This document shows, piece by piece, positions 17,842-26,676 of a stretch of DNA of 64,000 nucleotides. Each line of letters starts with the position of its first letter. Positions within the stretch are counted from its first letter, which is position 1. The DNA lies in NCBI RefSeq assembly GCF_037977385.1, contig NZ_CP150277.1, forward strand, positions 124,001 through 188,000, in the 5' to 3' direction. The translations under genes and the position numbers were made by a program. This DNA comes from Terribacillus sp. FSL K6-0262. Lineage in GTDB: Bacteria; Bacillota; Bacilli; Bacillales; Amphibacillaceae. Under the pieces are notes generated by a model. That model was not told the origin of the DNA. It did no database searches and saw only the letters and a list, made by a program, of their open reading frames with translations.

Positions 17842-17887
17842 ATTTTACACTCCTTCTCGGAATTACGAACTTTCTTTGATTTCGTTC

Positions 17888-17950
17888 AAAAAAAAATCGT
17901 CAAATGAAGCGGGGAATTGTCTGGTTTAAAGACGCTTCAGTTGATGATTT
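17888..17950 (-). terminator. Second hairpin between nupN and nupO, terminator-like
   Basis: Arms 17894-17911 and 17933-17950 pair over 18 bp with two mismatches around a 21-nt loop; an A-tract at 17888-17896 gives a U-run on the minus transcript. Together with the preceding terminator it lies in the 151-nt nupN-nupO gap. Confidence 0.75.
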
Positions 17951-17986
17951 TTTATAAAAGGCTAGAGTGCATACTCTAGCCCTTTT
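17948..17986 (-). terminator. Intrinsic terminator directly after nupN
   Basis: GGCTAGAGT (17960-17968) pairs with ACTCTAGCC (17973-17981) around GCAT, flanked by A-rich/U-rich sequence (UUUUAUAAAAAAU after the stem on the minus transcript). Confidence 0.88.
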
Positions 17987-17992
17987 GATTTC

Positions 17993-19072
17993 TTATAGAG
18001 AATCTACATATTCCTTCAGTTCGTCATCCGTGGATGGAGCAGTTACATCACCATCGATGATTTTTTGCTTCCATTCGTCCACAGCTGATTTGATATCGTC
18101 TGTATATGCTTCTTTATTAGTTTCTGCAATACCGATTCCATCATCTTTCAAACCGAATGATACGATTTCTCCTCCAGGGAATTTGCCATCTTTGGAGTCT
18201 TGGGCGACTTTGGCTACCGCAACATCAACAGCTTTCAGCATGCTTGTCAATGTCACGTTGTTATCTCCGATTTGGCCTTCATCATACTGGTCACGGTCGA
18301 CACCGATCACCCAGTAGTTTCCTTCTGGATCATTGTTTTTCAAGTCTTTTGCTTGGGCGAATACACCATTTCCAGTACCGCCGGCAGAATGATAGATGAC
18401 ATCCACGCCGGAGTTGTACATATTAGATGCAATCAATTTACCTTTGTCAGGTGCACCGAAGGAGCCGGCATACTGTACATCCACTTCGATATCTTTATTG
18501 ACTGATTTCGCACCAGCAACGTATCCTGCTTCAAACTTCTTGATCAATTCACTTTCTTCTCCGCCAACGAAGCCGATTTTACCGGATTCGGACTTTGTCG
18601 CTGCAGCTACACCAGCAAGGAAAGAGCCTTGCTGCTCTTCGAATACGATGCTTGCTACATTCTCTTTTTCTACGACAGAATCAATGATGGCAAAATGCGT
18701 TTCTTTGTTCTGATCGGCAACCTTACCGATATCCTCCGCAAGTTTGAACCCGACACCAAAAATCAGATCCGTGTTGGATTGCACGAGGCGATTCAGGTTT
18801 GTTGTATAATCAGATGCACTGTTTGATTGAAGGTAATCATACCCTTCTTTCTCTTTTAGGTCGTTGTCTTCACCGAACTTTGTAAGACCTTCCCAAGCGG
18901 ACTGGTTGAATGATTTATCATCGATACCGCCAGTATCAGTCACCATTGCTGTTTTGAAGCTGTCATCGCTTCCGCCTTGACCGGAGCTGCTGCTGCCTGA
19001 TCCGCATGCACTTAGTACGACACCGACCACAAGGATCAAACCTAAAAGTACTGCATAACGACGCATTTTCAA
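17993..19072 (-). CDS. nupN: Nucleoside-binding lipoprotein NupN (BMP family)
   Basis: 359-residue extracellular substrate-binding lipoprotein. A signal peptide with a lipobox, VVLSACGS (Cys at about 23 in this reading), is followed by a Gly/Ser linker (GSGSSSSGQGGSD) and the BMP domain (TDTGGIDDKSFNQSAWEGL; GFVGGEESELIKKFEAGYVAGA; YHSAGGTGNGVF). It captures nucleosides for the NupOPQ transporter. I choose the TTG at 19072, eight bases after GGGGG; the in-frame ATG at 19066 is the alternative and differs by two residues. A CodY-like site overlaps the promoter. Confidence 0.93.
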   Translation of the reverse strand: MKMRRYAVLLGLILVVGVVLSACGSGSSSSGQGGSDDSFKTAMVTDTGGIDDKSFNQSAWEGLTKFGEDNDLKEKEGYDYLQSNSASDYTTNLNRLVQSNTDLIFGVGFKLAEDIGKVADQNKETHFAIIDSVVEKENVASIVFEEQQGSFLAGVAAATKSESGKIGFVGGEESELIKKFEAGYVAGAKSVNKDIEVDVQYAGSFGAPDKGKLIASNMYNSGVDVIYHSAGGTGNGVFAQAKDLKNNDPEGNYWVIGVDRDQYDEGQIGDNNVTLTSMLKAVDVAVAKVAQDSKDGKFPGGEIVSFGLKDDGIGIAETNKEAYTDDIKSAVDEWKQKIIDGDVTAPSTDDELKEYVDSL

Positions 19073-19173
19073 GATAGAAACCCCCAAATATAGATTGATA
19101 GCTAAGTCGAAGCATGATACATAATTAGTAGATTATTAGGTCATAATTACTACATTTGCTTCACTCGAACAAT

Positions 19174-19203
19174 AATATAACATGCTTTTTACAGAAAATA
19201 AAT
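19174..19203 (-). promoter_or_regulatory. Extended -10 promoter of nupN with CodY-like box
   Basis: TATATT at 19179-19174 is preceded by TGT (extended -10); the -35 is weak. TATTTTCTGTAAAAA (19200-19186) resembles the CodY box AATTTTCWGAAAATT with four mismatches and covers the -35 to -10 spacer. The B. subtilis nup operon is known to be CodY-controlled; here the site is by motif only. Confidence 0.5.
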
Positions 19204-19287
19204 ACTTGTTTTACAAAAAACACGAATATTTTCGATTTTTCGAGGGATATTCATCTAGATTTTGTTCCTTTTCATGAAAATTATGTC

Positions 19288-21588
19288 CTACGAAAGTTTG
19301 TCCTCTGCCGATTTTGAAACCAGCACTTGCCGCGGCTTGCTCCCTTCATAAGGTCCCACGACACCGCGTTCTTCCATCGCATCTATCAAACGGGCCGCTC
19401 TTGTATAGCCGATGCGGAAACGACGCTGCAGCATGGAGACACTGGCACTCTGCATATCCGTTACGAGGAAGACCGCATCATGATATAGTTCATCCTCGAC
19501 TTCGGATTGCACATCCTGTTCTTCCTCCGGGATCATATCGGTCTGATATTGCGCTTTTTGCTGCTGGATGCAATGATCGACAACCTTCTCCACTTCTTCA
19601 TCCGATAGGAAAGCACCTTGGATGCGTGTCGGCTTGGAGGTGCCGACTGGCACAAACAGCATATCACCCCGTCCGAGCAGCTTCTCGGCGCCCCCGCTGT
19701 CGAGAATGGTCCGGGAGTCGATCTGGGAGCTTACGCTGAAGGCAATCCGGGATGGGATGTTTGCCTTGATGACCCCGGTGATGACATCGACAGACGGACG
19801 CTGCGTGGCGATGATCAAATGGATCCCGGCAGCGCGTGCCATCTGTGCCAATCTTGTGATGGCATCCTCCACTTCACTGGAAGCGACCATCATCAAGTCG
19901 GCAAGCTCATCGACCAACACGACAATGAATGGCAAAAATGGCTGTTCTTCCTCATTCTGTTCATTTTGCTTTTTGATATAGGCATTGTAGCCTTCGATAT
20001 TTCTCGTTCCGGATTCGGAGAACAGATCATATCGCCGTTCCATTTCCGCCACGACTTTTTTCAGGGCCCTTGCCGCTTTTTTCGGATCTGTCACAACGGG
20101 CGTCAGCAGATGAGGGATGCCATTATAAACATTCAGCTCCACTTTTTTCGGATCGATCATCATCATTTTGACTTCATGTGGTTTCGCCTGCATGAGGATG
20201 CTTGTGATGATGCCGTTTATGCACACGCTTTTACCGCTTCCGGTAGCTCCTGCCACAAGCAGATGGGGCATCTTGTTCAATTCCGCTACCACCGACTCTC
20301 CGGAAATATCACGGCCGAGCGCAAAGCTCAGCTTGGAGCCGGATTTCATCTGGCTATTATCGAGCACTTCCCGCAGTGATACACTTGCGACTTCCTTATT
20401 CGGCACTTCGATACCTACTGCCGATTTGCCTGGTATCGGGGCTTCAATCCGGATATCCTTCGCTGCCAGGGCAAGTGCCAGATCATCATGAAGATTCACG
20501 ATCTTGCTCACCTTCACTCCGGTATCCGGATACACTTCATACTTTGTCACAGCTGGTCCGACATGTACCTTGCTTACCTTCGCTTTGACGCCGAAGCTCT
20601 GGAATGTCTGCTCGAGCTTCCTGGCGACAGCCTGAATCTGGGATCGTTCTTGTTTCTGGCTGTTTTTCTTCGGCTGTTTCAGCAAGGTGATGCTAGGCAG
20701 CTGGTAATCCCTGTTTTCCAGCTCAGAGGCAGGCAGCGCCTCTTTCTCCTCTGCCGGCTCCTCTTCTGTCTCTTTAGGGGCTTCCTGCTTCGGCTCGATG
20801 ATTTCCGGTTCGGGTTCCGCGTAGGCAATATTCGTGAAATCCTCGATGATCGGTTCTTCGTGAATCGGTTCCGCTTCTGCCGCTTCCTCTTTCCCTGCCA
20901 GCACCGGCTTACGTTTTGGCTTCCTTTGCGGGCGTTCTGTCTTTTTACGCTCCTTGTTCTCGGAAAGCTTGTCTTTCACCTTGGCAGAAGATGCGCTTGC
21001 CCCTTTTTTCACTGCATCGACCAATTTTTGGACAACTGCAGAAAAGGAGGTATTGCTTAAAATCAAAATCCCGATGACAACCAGGAAGAAAGCGATGATC
21101 TTGGCACCAGTTGCCGAAAGCAAATAGTAGCTCAATGCGAACAGGATGGCACCTGCCATCCCTCCGCCTAATGCGGCGGGATCGATCGTATCTTGTATAT
21201 AAGCCAAATAGTAGTTCCATGTCGTCTTGATGATGGACGGCTGCTCCACTTGGCTCAGCTTATCCTCGAATGCCTGGATGTGTGTGAACAGCAGGATCCC
21301 AGCAGTGATAAGATACAGTCCGATCAGCTTCTTATGAAGCAAATTCGGTTTCTTGCATCTGGCCATCAAGTAGATGCCCACTCCGCCCATAAAGACAGCA
21401 AGCAGGAAGTACCAGCTTCCGAAGAAGAACCGGAACAAATGCTCCAATGCATTCGGTATGGCCCCGTCACTGATGGCCCCTGCGCCACTTCCGAAAACAG
21501 CGAGAAATATCAATAACAGTCCGATTACTTCAAAGCTCATCACATGCTTGAACTTGGTTTGACGTTTTTTTGTTTTTCGTTTAGCCAT
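19288..21588 (-). CDS. spoIIIE: DNA translocase FtsK/SpoIIIE
   Basis: 766-residue septal DNA pump that clears chromosomes from the division or sporulation septum. Four membrane helices lie in the first 170 residues ([35 protein letters not shown]; and two more), then a basic/acidic linker (about 200-320), the alpha/beta motor with Walker [10 protein letters not shown] (near residue 450) and Walker [15 protein letters not shown], and the C-terminal gamma winged helix ([23 protein letters not shown]) that reads oriented DNA. Start: ATG at 21588 with AAGGAG ten bases upstream; a longer reading runs through the upstream terminator. No terminator is evident just after its stop. Confidence 0.95.
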   Translation of the reverse strand: MAKRKTKKRQTKFKHVMSFEVIGLLLIFLAVFGSGAGAISDGAIPNALEHLFRFFFGSWYFLLAVFMGGVGIYLMARCKKPNLLHKKLIGLYLITAGILLFTHIQAFEDKLSQVEQPSIIKTTWNYYLAYIQDTIDPAALGGGMAGAILFALSYYLLSATGAKIIAFFLVVIGILILSNTSFSAVVQKLVDAVKKGASASSAKVKDKLSENKERKKTERPQRKPKRKPVLAGKEEAAEAEPIHEEPIIEDFTNIAYAEPEPEIIEPKQEAPKETEEEPAEEKEALPASELENRDYQLPSITLLKQPKKNSQKQERSQIQAVARKLEQTFQSFGVKAKVSKVHVGPAVTKYEVYPDTGVKVSKIVNLHDDLALALAAKDIRIEAPIPGKSAVGIEVPNKEVASVSLREVLDNSQMKSGSKLSFALGRDISGESVVAELNKMPHLLVAGATGSGKSVCINGIITSILMQAKPHEVKMMMIDPKKVELNVYNGIPHLLTPVVTDPKKAARALKKVVAEMERRYDLFSESGTRNIEGYNAYIKKQNEQNEEEQPFLPFIVVLVDELADLMMVASSEVEDAITRLAQMARAAGIHLIIATQRPSVDVITGVIKANIPSRIAFSVSSQIDSRTILDSGGAEKLLGRGDMLFVPVGTSKPTRIQGAFLSDEEVEKVVDHCIQQQKAQYQTDMIPEEEQDVQSEVEDELYHDAVFLVTDMQSASVSMLQRRFRIGYTRAARLIDAMEERGVVGPYEGSKPRQVLVSKSAEDKLS

Positions 21589-21635
21589 AGTAGTAAATCT
21601 CCTTGTTTTACATTGCTTATGTACTTCTTTAGATG

Positions 21636-21669
21636 TAAAGAAAACCCCTGCCAACGACAAGGGTTTTCT
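21636..21669 (-). terminator. Intrinsic terminator after tepA-ylzJ
   Basis: AGAAAACCC (21639-21647) with GGGTTTTCT (21661-21669), extended by further pairs inside, then UUUAC. Upstream, at 21702-21697, TGTTATACT is an extended -10-like sequence that could serve ftsK, but its transcript would run straight into this hairpin. Confidence 0.8.
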
Positions 21670-21737
21670 ATTCTGCATCGATTTGCCATCCCATTAAGTA
21701 TAACATAGGATTCAAAAAGACGAACATACGTATTCAT

Positions 21738-21947
21738 TTATAAAGAGAATAACTTTCCGGGAGCACAGCTTTCATCCAGGAAATCAGCCGGATCCGTCGA
21801 TAATAGCTGATGAACGCGATACGTGCCGTTGCCCAGATGTTCAGCCTGCACCGTCCTTCCCCTGTACTGCATGATTTGATGGGAATCGAATTCTTTCGTT
21901 TCGGCGGGGAAAATGTCCTCGGCAGCGAGCGGTGTATACAGGATCAT
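21738..21947 (-). CDS. ylzJ: YlzJ-like small protein
   Basis: 69-residue protein starting [16 protein letters not shown] and containing [17 protein letters not shown], the pattern of the YlzJ family that follows the ClpP-like tepA gene in Bacillaceae. Function unknown; no signal peptide or membrane helix. Its ATG overlaps the tepA stop (ATGA), so it is translationally coupled to tepA. It ends the unit before the terminator. Confidence 0.85.
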   Translation of the reverse strand: MILYTPLAAEDIFPAETKEFDSHQIMQYRGRTVQAEHLGNGTYRVHQLLSTDPADFLDESCAPGKLFSL

Positions 21948-22675
21948 TGCAATTCCCCATTCAGGGCTGCTTTTCGCTGATCCATCAATTCATTCAGCTT
22001 CTTCATCGCATGCTCCACACCGCCGACTTCATGGATCAGCCCAAAGGATACTGCATCTGTCCCGACGACATTCGTACCGATGTCCCTCGTCAGGTTGCCT
22101 TTGGCAAACATGAGCTCTTTGAATTTTTCTTCGGTGATGGAAGAATGAGAGGTAACGAAGCTGATGACCCGATCCTGCATTTTATCCAGATATTCAAAGG
22201 TCTGCGGTACGCCGATTACGAGTCCGGTCAGCCGGATCGGGTGAATCGTCATCGTTGCGGTCGGTACGATGAAACTATAATCTGTGCTCACTGCGATTGG
22301 TGCACCGATTGAATGTCCGCCCCCCAGGACGATGGAGACCGACGGCTTGGAAAGCGATGCAATCATCTCTGAAATGGCAAGTCCTGCTTCTACATCTCCC
22401 CCGACCGTATTCATCAGCACTATCAATCCCTCTATCTTTGGATTTTGTTCGATTGCGATCAATTGAGGGATGACATGCTCATATTTCGTCGTTTTATTTT
22501 GCGGCGGCAGCTGCATATGCCCTTCTATCTGACCGATGATGGACAGTACATGGACACGGGAGTCAGGTGCCTGGGCAACCGATGTCTGACCGAGCTGCTG
22601 GATTTTTTCAATGATGGATTTCCCGCCGGATTCTTCGTTTTCATTCTCTTGGTTATCATTACGTTCCTTTGCCAT
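21944..22675 (-). CDS. tepA: TepA, ClpP-like translocation-enhancing serine protease
   Basis: 243-residue member of the ClpP/crotonase fold. A charged N-terminal tail (about 1-22) precedes the core; [14 protein letters not shown] (about 92-105), then [13 protein letters not shown] with the likely nucleophilic Ser at about 121 and TMTIHPIR with the His at about 142. In B. subtilis TepA (YmfB) is a cytoplasmic protease associated with protein secretion and spore outgrowth. GGAGCTAGG precedes the ATG. An inverted repeat sits just upstream of that site. Confidence 0.9.
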   Translation of the reverse strand: MAKERNDNQENENEESGGKSIIEKIQQLGQTSVAQAPDSRVHVLSIIGQIEGHMQLPPQNKTTKYEHVIPQLIAIEQNPKIEGLIVLMNTVGGDVEAGLAISEMIASLSKPSVSIVLGGGHSIGAPIAVSTDYSFIVPTATMTIHPIRLTGLVIGVPQTFEYLDKMQDRVISFVTSHSSITEEKFKELMFAKGNLTRDIGTNVVGTDAVSFGLIHEVGGVEHAMKKLNELMDQRKAALNGELQ

Positions 22676-22690
22676 TTTCCTAGCTCCTTT

Positions 22691-22711
22691 CCATACTTGT
22701 TTTTAGTATGG
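22691..22711. repeat. 7-bp perfect inverted repeat ahead of tepA
   Basis: CCATACT (22691-22697) and AGTATGG (22705-22711) flank a 7-nt spacer immediately upstream of the tepA ribosome binding site. It may be an operator or an RNA hairpin; it lacks a U-tract. Confidence 0.5.
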
Positions 22712-22736
22712 ACAGCGAGCCAATCGGCATACATAC

Positions 22737-22768
22737 ACAAAGAAGCAGGAGGGAATCCCTCCTGCTTT
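22737..22768 (-). terminator. Terminator after dapA
   Basis: Perfect 11-bp stem AAGCAGGAGGG (22743-22753) with CCCTCCTGCTT (22757-22767), 3-nt loop; the minus-strand tail is UCUUUGUG, so termination may be imperfect. Confidence 0.8.
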
Positions 22769-22778
22769 TTGCCGTCGA

Positions 22779-23642
22779 TCATTTCAAGAGCTTGCTGATG
22801 TTTTCTTTCTCTGCTTCCGTCAGTTCCACAAGCGGCAGACGGACGCCGCCTACTGTCACACCTTTTTGGTTCAATGCTTCTTTCACCGGTGTCGGACTCG
22901 GCGCCTGGAACATGCCTTGCATTACCGGCAGGATTTGCTGATGGATGCGGGCAGCTTCTCCGATATCACCAGCTTCATATGCCTGCAGCATGGCCTGCAT
23001 TTCATTTCCGACCACATGGGAGGATACGGATACGATTCCATCGCCGCCGATGGCAGCCACCGGAAGGGTCAAATCATCATCACCGCTGTACAGGCTGAAA
23101 TCATCAGGCGTATTGGCGATGACCTTCGTCATGGCGCTCAAATCCCCAGTGGAATCCTTCACGGAAACAATGTTTTTGATTTTTGAAAGCTTAATCACCG
23201 TTTCCGCTTCGATTTTCACCACGGACCGTCCAGGAATATTGTAAAGCATGATCGGCAGCTTCGTGCTATTTGCCACTGCTTCGAAATGCGCATATAATCC
23301 GCGCTGGTTCGGTTTGTTGTAATATGGCGCGACGATCAAGGCTGCATCGACACCGATTTCCTCTGCTTCTTTTGTCAGTTCGATACTGTCTTTCGTGTTA
23401 TTGCTGCCGGTTCCCGCGATAATTGGAATCCGGCCGCCAGCTGTTTTTACCACATGGCGGAACAGCTGAAGCTTTTCTTCGTGGGAAAGTGTCGGCGATT
23501 CACCTGTCGTACCAGCTACGACGACAGCGTCTGTCCCGTTTTCAATCAAATAATCGAGCAAACGGGCAGTGGCGTCGAAATCAATTTTCCCATCATTATC
23601 GAATGGCGTTACCATCGCTGTAATAATTTTACCGAATTTCAT
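22779..23642 (-). CDS. dapA: 4-hydroxy-tetrahydrodipicolinate synthase
   Basis: 287-residue (beta/alpha)8 lyase condensing pyruvate with aspartate semialdehyde, the branch to diaminopimelate, lysine and dipicolinate. Visible: GTTGESPTLSHEEK (about 43-56), LYNIPGRS with the catalytic Tyr (about 133-140), and the Schiff-base Lys in SVKDSTGD (about 160-167). Last gene of dpaA-dpaB-asd-dapG-dapA, which places dipicolinate precursor supply and its final oxidation in one unit. AGAGGGG ahead of the ATG. Confidence 0.96.
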   Translation of the reverse strand: MKFGKIITAMVTPFDNDGKIDFDATARLLDYLIENGTDAVVVAGTTGESPTLSHEEKLQLFRHVVKTAGGRIPIIAGTGSNNTKDSIELTKEAEEIGVDAALIVAPYYNKPNQRGLYAHFEAVANSTKLPIMLYNIPGRSVVKIEAETVIKLSKIKNIVSVKDSTGDLSAMTKVIANTPDDFSLYSGDDDLTLPVAAIGGDGIVSVSSHVVGNEMQAMLQAYEAGDIGEAARIHQQILPVMQGMFQAPSPTPVKEALNQKGVTVGGVRLPLVELTEAEKENISKLLK

Positions 23643-23677
23643 CGTAAAACCCCTCTGTCTTCAACAATTGTCAAACC

Positions 23678-24889
23678 TTATAGACTGAGCTCGAATGTCT
23701 CGTGAAGCGCGTTCACTGCAGCTACAAGATCCTTTTCATTAATCAATACCCAGATGGTCGTATGGCTGTCAGCTGATTGCAGGATGTCGATTTCTTTATC
23801 CGTCAATGTTTGGACAATTTTCGCCGTCACGCCAGGAATTCCTGTCATACCGGCACCGACAAGGGATACCTTCGCACAGTTGTTGATCACCTTCGGCTTC
23901 AGGCCAAGATCATGAAGGATCTCCTCTGCAAGCATGACTTGCTCGGCAGCAATCGTATAGACGACTCCATTTGGCGAGATATTGATAAAGTCGACCGAAA
24001 TATTTGCCTCAGCCATCGCTTTGAAAACGCGTGACTGTGTTTTATATGCATCCGTATCGGTTTCGATTTTGATTTGGGAAATGCCGGCAAGATGTGCAAT
24101 GCCGGTAATCAGCCGGTCAGGAATATCTTTGCCGGCAAAGCTGTCCCTGGATGATGTGACAAGGGTTCCTTCTGAAAGGGACCCTGTCGAGCGCACACGC
24201 ATCGGGACCTTTGCCTGCATCGCGATCTCGACTGCCCGCGGATGCACCACTTTTGCACCTTGATATGCCAGGTTGCAAATTTCAGTGTATGTGACGACAT
24301 CGAGCATACGCGCTTCCTCGACAACACGGGGATCGGCAGTCATGATTCCTTCCACATCCGTGAAGATGTCGACATATTCCGCTTGCAAAGCAGCGCCGAG
24401 TGCAGCTGCGGATGTATCGCTGCCGCCCCGGCCTATGGTCGTGACCTCTCCGTCTTCCGTCATGCCTTGGAATCCGGCTACCACGACGACATCATGGGTT
24501 TCGAGTTCTTCCCAAACCCTATCGACGCGCATTTCCTTGATTTTCGCAGCTGTGAATTCATCATTGGTGATGAAACCAGCCTGGGCCCCGGTCAATGCAG
24601 CGGCTCGGATTCCCTTGGCGTTCAGTGCATTTGAGAACACGACCGAGGAGATGACCTCGCCGCAGGATAGCAGCAAATCCTTCTCCCGTTTGGAAATATG
24701 CGTCTCACCTGGAACTCCGATCAGTCCAAGCAAGGAGTCGGTTGCATATGGATCGGGATATCGGCCGATTGCCGATACGACGACCACTACCTTATTCCCT
24801 TCCTTCAGGGCTGCCTCGATGTGCTGGATGGCTTCCGCCTGATTGTCTCTTACAGACGTACCGCCGAACTTCTGGACTAACACTTTCAT
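23678..24889 (-). CDS. dapG: Aspartate kinase I (DapG type)
   Basis: 403-residue aspartokinase, first step of the aspartate pathway. N-terminal KFGGTSV (about 7-13) and GRGGSDTSAAAL (about 153-164) of the amino-acid kinase fold; two C-terminal ACT domains from about 250 (ISQIKIETDTDAYK; CAKVSLVGAGMTGIPGVTAKI). The length and the neighbours asd/dapA/dpaAB point to the diaminopimelate-sensitive isozyme. GAGGTG before the ATG, nine bases after the asd stop. Confidence 0.95.
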   Translation of the reverse strand: MKVLVQKFGGTSVRDNQAEAIQHIEAALKEGNKVVVVVSAIGRYPDPYATDSLLGLIGVPGETHISKREKDLLLSCGEVISSVVFSNALNAKGIRAAALTGAQAGFITNDEFTAAKIKEMRVDRVWEELETHDVVVVAGFQGMTEDGEVTTIGRGGSDTSAAALGAALQAEYVDIFTDVEGIMTADPRVVEEARMLDVVTYTEICNLAYQGAKVVHPRAVEIAMQAKVPMRVRSTGSLSEGTLVTSSRDSFAGKDIPDRLITGIAHLAGISQIKIETDTDAYKTQSRVFKAMAEANISVDFINISPNGVVYTIAAEQVMLAEEILHDLGLKPKVINNCAKVSLVGAGMTGIPGVTAKIVQTLTDKEIDILQSADSHTTIWVLINEKDLVAAVNALHETFELSL

Positions 24890-24898
24890 TTCTACACC

Positions 24899-25948
24899 TC
24901 AGACTGTAAGCAAGTTATGTTGGATCAATCGTTCTGCGATTTGGACACTATTCCATGCTGCACCTTTCAAGAGGTTATCGGACACGATCCACAGATGGAA
25001 TCCATTATCATGATCGGGATCCTTGCGCACTCTTCCCACGAATACTTCTTTCTTGCCCGCTGCCGAAAGCGGTGTCGGATAAGTCTGTGTGCCCGGATCA
25101 TCTTCGAGCACGACTCCTTCGGCTGCTGCCAGTTTATCCTGGATATCCTTGACAGTGAGGCCGCTTTGGCCAAGCTCGACATATACGCTTTCGGCATGGG
25201 AAGTGAATACTGGCAGCCGTACACAAGTAGCCGAGACGTGAAGGTCCTCTGCATGCATGATTTTCTTTGTTTCATTGATCATTTTCATTTCTTCATATGT
25301 GTACCCATTATCCTGGAACACGTCGATTTGCGGCAGCGCATTGAAGGCTACCGGGAAGTGGCGTTCATCCCCTTTGACCGGAAGGACACTTGCTTCCATG
25401 TCTTCTCCGTTCAGGAATTGCTGCGCTTGGTTTTTCAATTCGTCGATTGCGACTGCTCCAGCCCCGGACACAGCTTGGTAAGTAGAGACGATGATACGGG
25501 AAAGACCGTAAGCTTCTTTCAGCGGCTCCAGTGCTGCGACCATTTGGATCGTAGAGCAGTTCGGGTTGGCGATGATACCTTTATGAAGCTTCAGGTCACC
25601 CTCGTTCACTTCCGGTACTACAAGCGGCACTTCAGGGTCCATACGGAACGCACTTGTATTATCGACCACTACCGCCCCGCGCTTCACAGCTTCCGGTGCC
25701 AGCGCCTTGGATACGGAACCGCCTGCAGAAAAGAGTGCAATATCAACACCCTCAAAGCTTTCTGGTTTGGCTTCCTTCACCGTATGGCTTTTACCTTTGA
25801 AATCTATTTGCTGCCCAGCTGATCTGCTGGAAGATAATAAGGATAGCTCGCCGATCGGAAAATCGCGTTCTGCAAGAGTCTCCAGCATCTTTTGCCCAAC
25901 AGCGCCCGTCGCGCCTACCACTGCGATATGATAACCTTGCTGTGTCAT
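24899..25948 (-). CDS. asd: Aspartate-semialdehyde dehydrogenase
   Basis: 349-residue NADPH-dependent enzyme reducing aspartyl phosphate to the semialdehyde. NADP-binding GATGAVGQKML (about 12-22), active-site Cys in NPNCSTIQMV (about 128-137), and substrate-binding QAVSGAGAVAIDEL (about 157-170). GAGGAGAGGG before the ATG. Between dpaB and asd there is a separate promoter-like sequence with a direct repeat, so asd-dapG-dapA can probably be made in growing cells independently of the sporulation promoter. Confidence 0.96.
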   Translation of the reverse strand: MTQQGYHIAVVGATGAVGQKMLETLAERDFPIGELSLLSSSRSAGQQIDFKGKSHTVKEAKPESFEGVDIALFSAGGSVSKALAPEAVKRGAVVVDNTSAFRMDPEVPLVVPEVNEGDLKLHKGIIANPNCSTIQMVAALEPLKEAYGLSRIIVSTYQAVSGAGAVAIDELKNQAQQFLNGEDMEASVLPVKGDERHFPVAFNALPQIDVFQDNGYTYEEMKMINETKKIMHAEDLHVSATCVRLPVFTSHAESVYVELGQSGLTVKDIQDKLAAAEGVVLEDDPGTQTYPTPLSAAGKKEVFVGRVRKDPDHDNGFHLWIVSDNLLKGAAWNSVQIAERLIQHNLLTV

Positions 25949-25996
25949 GAAAAACCCTCTCCTCTGTCTATCTGAATGGATACATTTCTATTGTTA

Positions 25997-26032
25997 TTAC
26001 GCTAGCTTAGATGTAACGCTAGCACTATTCTA
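25997..26032 (-). promoter_or_regulatory. Extended -10 promoter of asd with downstream direct repeat
   Basis: TGATAGAAT (TAGAAT at 26032-26027) is an extended -10 without a clear -35. Just downstream, TWACGCTAGC (plus strand) occurs twice, 25997-26006 and 26014-26023; the GCTAGC cores are palindromic and can also pair with each other in RNA. The arrangement would suit a repressor or a leader hairpin. Confidence 0.45.
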
Positions 26033-26069
26033 TCATAATTTTTCTGTCATAGGTTATCGTTTGAGGAGT

Positions 26070-26660
26070 TTAGGAAAAACGTTGGACCAATACAGGCTGC
26101 AGCTGCTTATACTCCAGTGCAGCTTCGATCGTTTCGGGAAGCTTTGTCATATCGGCAACCAAGGAATTCGGCTTTTTGAATGGGTCATCTTGTCCGAACG
26201 GGATGAAATACATGTATTTTGCCGCCATGAGACGCATCAGGTTCACACCATTGAGCCCAAGGGCATCGTTCGTACTGATTCCGAGTACGATGGGTTTGCC
26301 ATTGCGCACTGTGGCTTTGACCGCCATCAATACCGGACTATCCGTCAATGCATTGGCCAGTTTTGACATGCTGTTGCCGGTGAGCGGTGCAACGACCATG
26401 CAATCAAGCGGTTCACGAGGACCTAATGGCTCTGCTTCCGGGATGGTGCGAATGATCTTTGTTTTCGTCAAATCACTGATCTTTTGCATATGATCCTTGG
26501 CATCGCCGAAATAGGTGTCAGTGAATTGTACCGTGTTGCTGACAACGGGAACCACTTCCGCCCCGAGCTTCACCAGCTGTTCGATTTGGGGAAAAATTTC
26601 GCTGTAGGTGCAATGGGAGCCCGTAATACCGAACCCGATCCGTTTTCCTGCTAAACTCAT
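26070..26660 (-). CDS. dpaB: Dipicolinate synthase subunit B
   Basis: 196-residue flavoprotein-like subunit (SpoVFB). The Rossmann-like N-terminus KRIGFGITGSHCTY and the VVAPLTGNSMSKLANALTDSPVLMAVKA stretch (about 90-117) are typical of the family. With DpaA it oxidises dihydrodipicolinate (or its hydroxy precursor) to dipicolinic acid in the mother cell; dipicolinate then loads the spore core. AGGAGG precedes the ATG, 16 nt after dpaA. Confidence 0.95.
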   Translation of the reverse strand: MSLAGKRIGFGITGSHCTYSEIFPQIEQLVKLGAEVVPVVSNTVQFTDTYFGDAKDHMQKISDLTKTKIIRTIPEAEPLGPREPLDCMVVAPLTGNSMSKLANALTDSPVLMAVKATVRNGKPIVLGISTNDALGLNGVNLMRLMAAKYMYFIPFGQDDPFKKPNSLVADMTKLPETIEAALEYKQLQPVLVQRFS

Positions 26661-26676
26661 ATGGTTACTCCTCCTT

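Noticed and set aside
19270..19290. AATTTTCATGAAAA as a second CodY box
   Set aside because: The half sites are spaced one base too far apart, and the place is over 90 bp upstream of the nupN -10 at the end of the ftsK stop region.
19618..20379. 253-codon open frame on the plus strand
   Set aside because: Mirror of the FtsK motor domain.
24917..25822. 301-codon open frame on the plus strand
   Set aside because: Mirror of asd (rich in C, H, F, R as expected from reverse reading). asd is complete with all active-site motifs.
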